This document shows positions 12,851 to 15,618 of a stretch of 15,618 bases of DNA, piece by piece; position 1 is the stretch's first letter; each line of letters starts with the position of its first letter. A model generated the notes under the pieces. The model ran no database searches. It was not told the origin of the DNA and saw nothing but the letters and a program-made list of their open reading frames with translations. The stretch comes from SFLA01 sp045595785 (GTDB taxonomy: Bacteria; Bacillota; Clostridia; Oscillospirales; CAG-382). The position numbers and the translations under genes were made by a program. The DNA is taken from NCBI GenBank assembly GCA_045595785.1, contig JAZOBE010000012.1:1-15618 (forward strand), in the 5' to 3' direction.

Positions 12851-15618
12851 TTATGCATCAATTGTAGATATGGTAAGGGTGATATCTTCAAGCACGTCCA
12901 GAAGCACGCCTACGGTATCAAGAGAAGTGAACATGGTCACGTTGTTTTCTACCGCAAGACGGCGGATCTCGTGTCCGTCGCTGATCTCACCGATACTGCC
13001 TGCGTCACGGGTGGAGATAACGTACGCGATATGACCCTGACGAATGGAATTGGGTATCTCCTCGCTGTTTTCGCTGATCTTCTTAAGCACTCTGGTACGG
13101 ATGCCGTTTTCCTTAAGGAAGCGTGCGGTGCCGGAGGTAGCTTCAATATTAAAGCCCAGGTTATAGAAGCGGCGGATGAGAGGAAGTGCTTCCTCCTTAT
13201 CCTTATCCGAAATGGTGGCAAACACGGTGCCGTAGTTCTGCAGATGCATACCCGATGCCTGCAAAGCCTTATACAGCGCTCTGTGGAAGTTGTCGTCATA
13301 GCCGATAGCCTCACCGGTAGACTTCATTTCGGGAGAAAGATATGCGTCGATACCGTGAATCTTGTTAAAGGAGAACACGGGTGCCTTTACGTAGTGGCGC
13401 TTCTTTTCATCGGGATAAATACCGAATATTCCCTGCTCCTTAAGGCTTACGCCCAGAATTACCTCGGTAGCGATGTCTGCCAAGGAATAGCCCGTTGCCT
13501 TGGAAAGGAAGGGAACGGTACGAGAGGAACGGGGGTTAACCTCTATGATATATACGTTTTCGTCCTTATCAACGATAAACTGGATATTGAACAGACCCTT
13601 TATACCGATACCCAGACCCAACTGTTTGGAATAACGGAGTATGGTAGCCTTTACCTTATCGGAAATGCTGTAGGAGGGATATACGCTTATAGAGGCGCCG
13701 GAGTGGATGCCGGTACGCTCTACCAGCTCCATAATACCGGGTACGAATACGTCGATACCGTCACAGATAGCGTCTACCTCTTCCTCTTTACCCTGAATGT
13801 ATTTATCAACCAGAACGGGCTTGTCCTCGTCGATTTCAACAGCGCTCTTAAGGTACTGACGGAGCTGATGCTCGTTTGCAACTATCTGCATAGCGCGTCC
13901 GCCCAGAACGAAGGAGGGACGAACCAGCACGGGATAACCTATCTCGGCTGCGGTCTTTACACCATCCTCAATATTGGTAACGGCTCTGCCCTTGGGCTGG
14001 GGAATGTTAAGCTCAACGAGTATCTTCTCAAAGCTATCGCGGTTTTCTGCCTTTTCGATAGCGGCGCAATCGGTACCGATAATGTTAACACCGCGGTCAA
14101 CCAGAGGCTGTGCAAGGTTTATTGCGGTCTGTCCGCCCAGAGAGGCGATAACGCCCATAGGAGACTCAAACTCAATAATATTCATTACGTCCTCGGGAGT
14201 GAGAGGCTCGAAATAAAGCTTGTCTGCGGTGGTGTAATCGGTGGAAACGGTTTCGGGGTTGTTGTTTATGATAATAGCCTCGTAGCCGGATTTCTTTATG
14301 GTGGTTACAGCGTGAACGGTAGAATAGTCAAATTCAACACCCTGACCGATACGGATAGGTCCTGCACCCAGAACCACTACCTTCTTTCTGTCGGTAAGGA
14401 TAGACTTGTTCTCGCCTGTATAAGAGGAATAGAAATAAGGGATGTATGCGTTGGTATGGCAGGTATCCACCATACGGTAAACGGGGAAGATATTTTCCTT
14501 TTTGCGGAGAGCAAACACCTCAAGCTCGTTTACGCCCCAGATAAGGGATATAGCCTTGTCGCCAAAGCCCATTTTCTTTGCGGCTTTAAGGGTCTCAACG
14601 TCGCCCTTGTTTGCTCTGAGCACGTCCTCCATATCAACGATATTCTTAAGGGCGTTAAGGAAGTATACGTCTATTTTGGTGATACCGCTCAGCTTCTCGG
14701 TGCTTTCGCCCTTGCGGATAAGCTCGGTTATAGCGAAAATGTTATCGTCTCTGAACTTGGAGATGTATTCGTATATCTCCTCAACCGTCATAGCCGCAAA
14801 CTTCGCCATGCTGAAGTGGCAAACGCCGGTCTCAAGAGAGCGAACGGATTTGAGCAGACATTCCTCAAGATTCTCACCGATACCCATTACCTCACCGGTA
14901 GCCTTCATCTGGGTGCCAAGGGTGTTGGGAACGGTATTGAATTTATCAAAGGGGAAACGGGGAAGCTTTGCAACGACGTAATCAAGTCTGGGCTCGAATG
15001 CGGCGTTGGTGTTGGCGATAGAGATATCCTCAAGAGCCATACCGACGGCTATCTTTGCGGTAACTCTTGCAATGGGATATCCGCTTGCCTTGGACGCAAG
15101 TGCGGAGGAACGGGAAACTCGGGGGTTTACCTCAATAAGATAATATTCGCCGGTTTCGGGGTTGAAAGCGTACTGTACGTTACAGCCGCCCTCTATTTTA
15201 AGCTCGCGGATTATCTTGATAGCGCTTTCGTTAAGCATCTTGTGATGCTCGGGAGAAAGGGTAAGTATGGGTGCAACAACTATGGAGTCACCGGTGTGAA
15301 CGCCTACGGGGTCGATATTTTCCATACCGCAGATGGTAATGGCTTTATCGTTACTGTCACGCATTACCTCAAACTCTATTTCCTTGTAGCCTTTTACGCT
15401 TTTTTCAATAAGAACCTGATGAACGGGAGAGAGCTTGAATGCATTTGTGCCGACATCTATAAGTTCTTCTTCGCTGTATGCAAAGCCGCCTCCCGTGCCG
15501 CCGAGAGTAAAAGCGGGACGAAGAACAACAGGGTAACCGATTCTATCGGCTGCAGCCTTTGCTTCATCAAGGCTGTATGTGATTTCGGAGGGAATTGTGG
15601 GTTCGCCTACAGACTGGC
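12851..15618 (-). CDS. carB: Carbamoyl phosphate synthase large subunit, N-terminus missing
   Basis: Makes carbamoyl phosphate from bicarbonate, two ATP and glutamine-derived ammonia, with the small subunit CarA (not in view). The reading frame stays open to the right edge; 921 residues are visible, so about 140-150 N-terminal residues are missing against the usual 1060-1075. Visible in order are the end of the first ATP-grasp domain (LGGTGGG, then ENIDPVGVHTGDS and LIEVNPRVSRSSA), the oligomerisation region, the second synthetase half beginning VVVLGAGPIRIGQGVEFDYS (about residue 413), its ATP-grasp domain (VRPSFVLGGRAM, IIEVNPRSSRTVPF), and a C-terminal methylglyoxal-synthase-like allosteric domain (IEATSGTARFL, SIGEISDG). 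No frameshift or internal stop is seen. An ATG at 15364 is internal, not the start. Confidence 0.97.
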   Translation of the reverse strand, partial: QSVGEPTIPSEITYSLDEAKAAADRIGYPVVLRPAFTLGGTGGGFAYSEEELIDVGTNAFKLSPVHQVLIEKSVKGYKEIEFEVMRDSNDKAITICGMENIDPVGVHTGDSIVVAPILTLSPEHHKMLNESAIKIIRELKIEGGCNVQYAFNPETGEYYLIEVNPRVSRSSALASKASGYPIARVTAKIAVGMALEDISIANTNAAFEPRLDYVVAKLPRFPFDKFNTVPNTLGTQMKATGEVMGIGENLEECLLKSVRSLETGVCHFSMAKFAAMTVEEIYEYISKFRDDNIFAITELIRKGESTEKLSGITKIDVYFLNALKNIVDMEDVLRANKGDVETLKAAKKMGFGDKAISLIWGVNELEVFALRKKENIFPVYRMVDTCHTNAYIPYFYSSYTGENKSILTDRKKVVVLGAGPIRIGQGVEFDYSTVHAVTTIKKSGYEAIIINNNPETVSTDYTTADKLYFEPLTPEDVMNIIEFESPMGVIASLGGQTAINLAQPLVDRGVNIIGTDCAAIEKAENRDSFEKILVELNIPQPKGRAVTNIEDGVKTAAEIGYPVLVRPSFVLGGRAMQIVANEHQLRQYLKSAVEIDEDKPVLVDKYIQGKEEEVDAICDGIDVFVPGIMELVERTGIHSGASISVYPSYSISDKVKATILRYSKQLGLGIGIKGLFNIQFIVDKDENVYIIEVNPRSSRTVPFLSKATGYSLADIATEVILGVSLKEQGIFGIYPDEKKRHYVKAPVFSFNKIHGIDAYLSPEMKSTGEAIGYDDNFHRALYKALQASGMHLQNYGTVFATISDKDKEEALPLIRRFYNLGFNIEATSGTARFLKENGIRTRVLKKISENSEEIPNSIRQGHIAYVISTRDAGSIGEISDGHEIRRLAVENNVTMFTSLDTVGVLLDVLEDITLTISTIDA

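Noticed and set aside
1..15618. CRISPR array, tRNA genes, phage or defence island
   Set aside because: No regularly spaced direct repeats, no cloverleaf-like sequence with the TTCGA arm, and no integrase, nuclease or toxin genes were seen on either strand.

Overview
The window looks like a chromosomal segment of a member of the Clostridia, probably an uncultured gut-type relative of the Oscillospirales. This is inferred from four things: GGAGG-type ribosome binding sites, TTGACA/TATAAT promoters, a DUF421-DUF4363 gene pair, and a pyrimidine operon that uses the PyrK/PyrD type 1B dihydroorotate dehydrogenase. Rank below class is a guess. No phage, plasmid, CRISPR, tRNA or transposase gene is visible.

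Left part (1-3785). A strong leftward promoter at 99-127 fires off the left edge, into what may be an rRNA leader. Rightward follow a DUF421 membrane protein and its DUF4363 partner (overlapping ATGA). Then comes a promoter with a structured leader ahead of ribulose-phosphate 3-epimerase (rpe), a small unrecognised membrane-anchored protein, a clear terminator, a new promoter, and a lipoprotein of the extracellular solute-binding family. The last has no transporter permease next to it. A bidirectional terminator at about 3801-3831 separates this half from the leftward genes.

Middle (3835-6729), all leftward: a MATE efflux transporter followed 14 bases later by an M48 (Ste24-like) membrane metallopeptidase. 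Upstream of MATE lies a 289-base gene-free stretch full of nested inverted repeats. It has the shape of a miniature inverted-repeat element, and its right arm covers the stop codon of the next gene.

Right part (6730-15618), all leftward: the de novo UMP operon, carB (5' end outside the window) - pyrK - pyrD - pyrF - pyrE - pyrB, ending in a DUF6259 glycosidase-like gene only 3 bases behind pyrB. Together these make carbamoyl phosphate, carbamoyl aspartate, orotate, OMP and UMP. Dihydroorotase (pyrC) and carA are not in view. Two points stand out. PyrB ends in a four-cysteine tail like the zinc domain of the regulatory subunit PyrI, but lacks PyrI's nucleotide-binding domain. The carB-pyrK spacer holds a short palindromic repeat that shares its flank with the repeat cluster near 6650.

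I do not see a clearly new multi-gene system. The best leads are the PyrB zinc tail, the glycosidase-like gene riding on the pyr operon, the inverted-repeat element at 6495-6731, and the structured leader of rpe.
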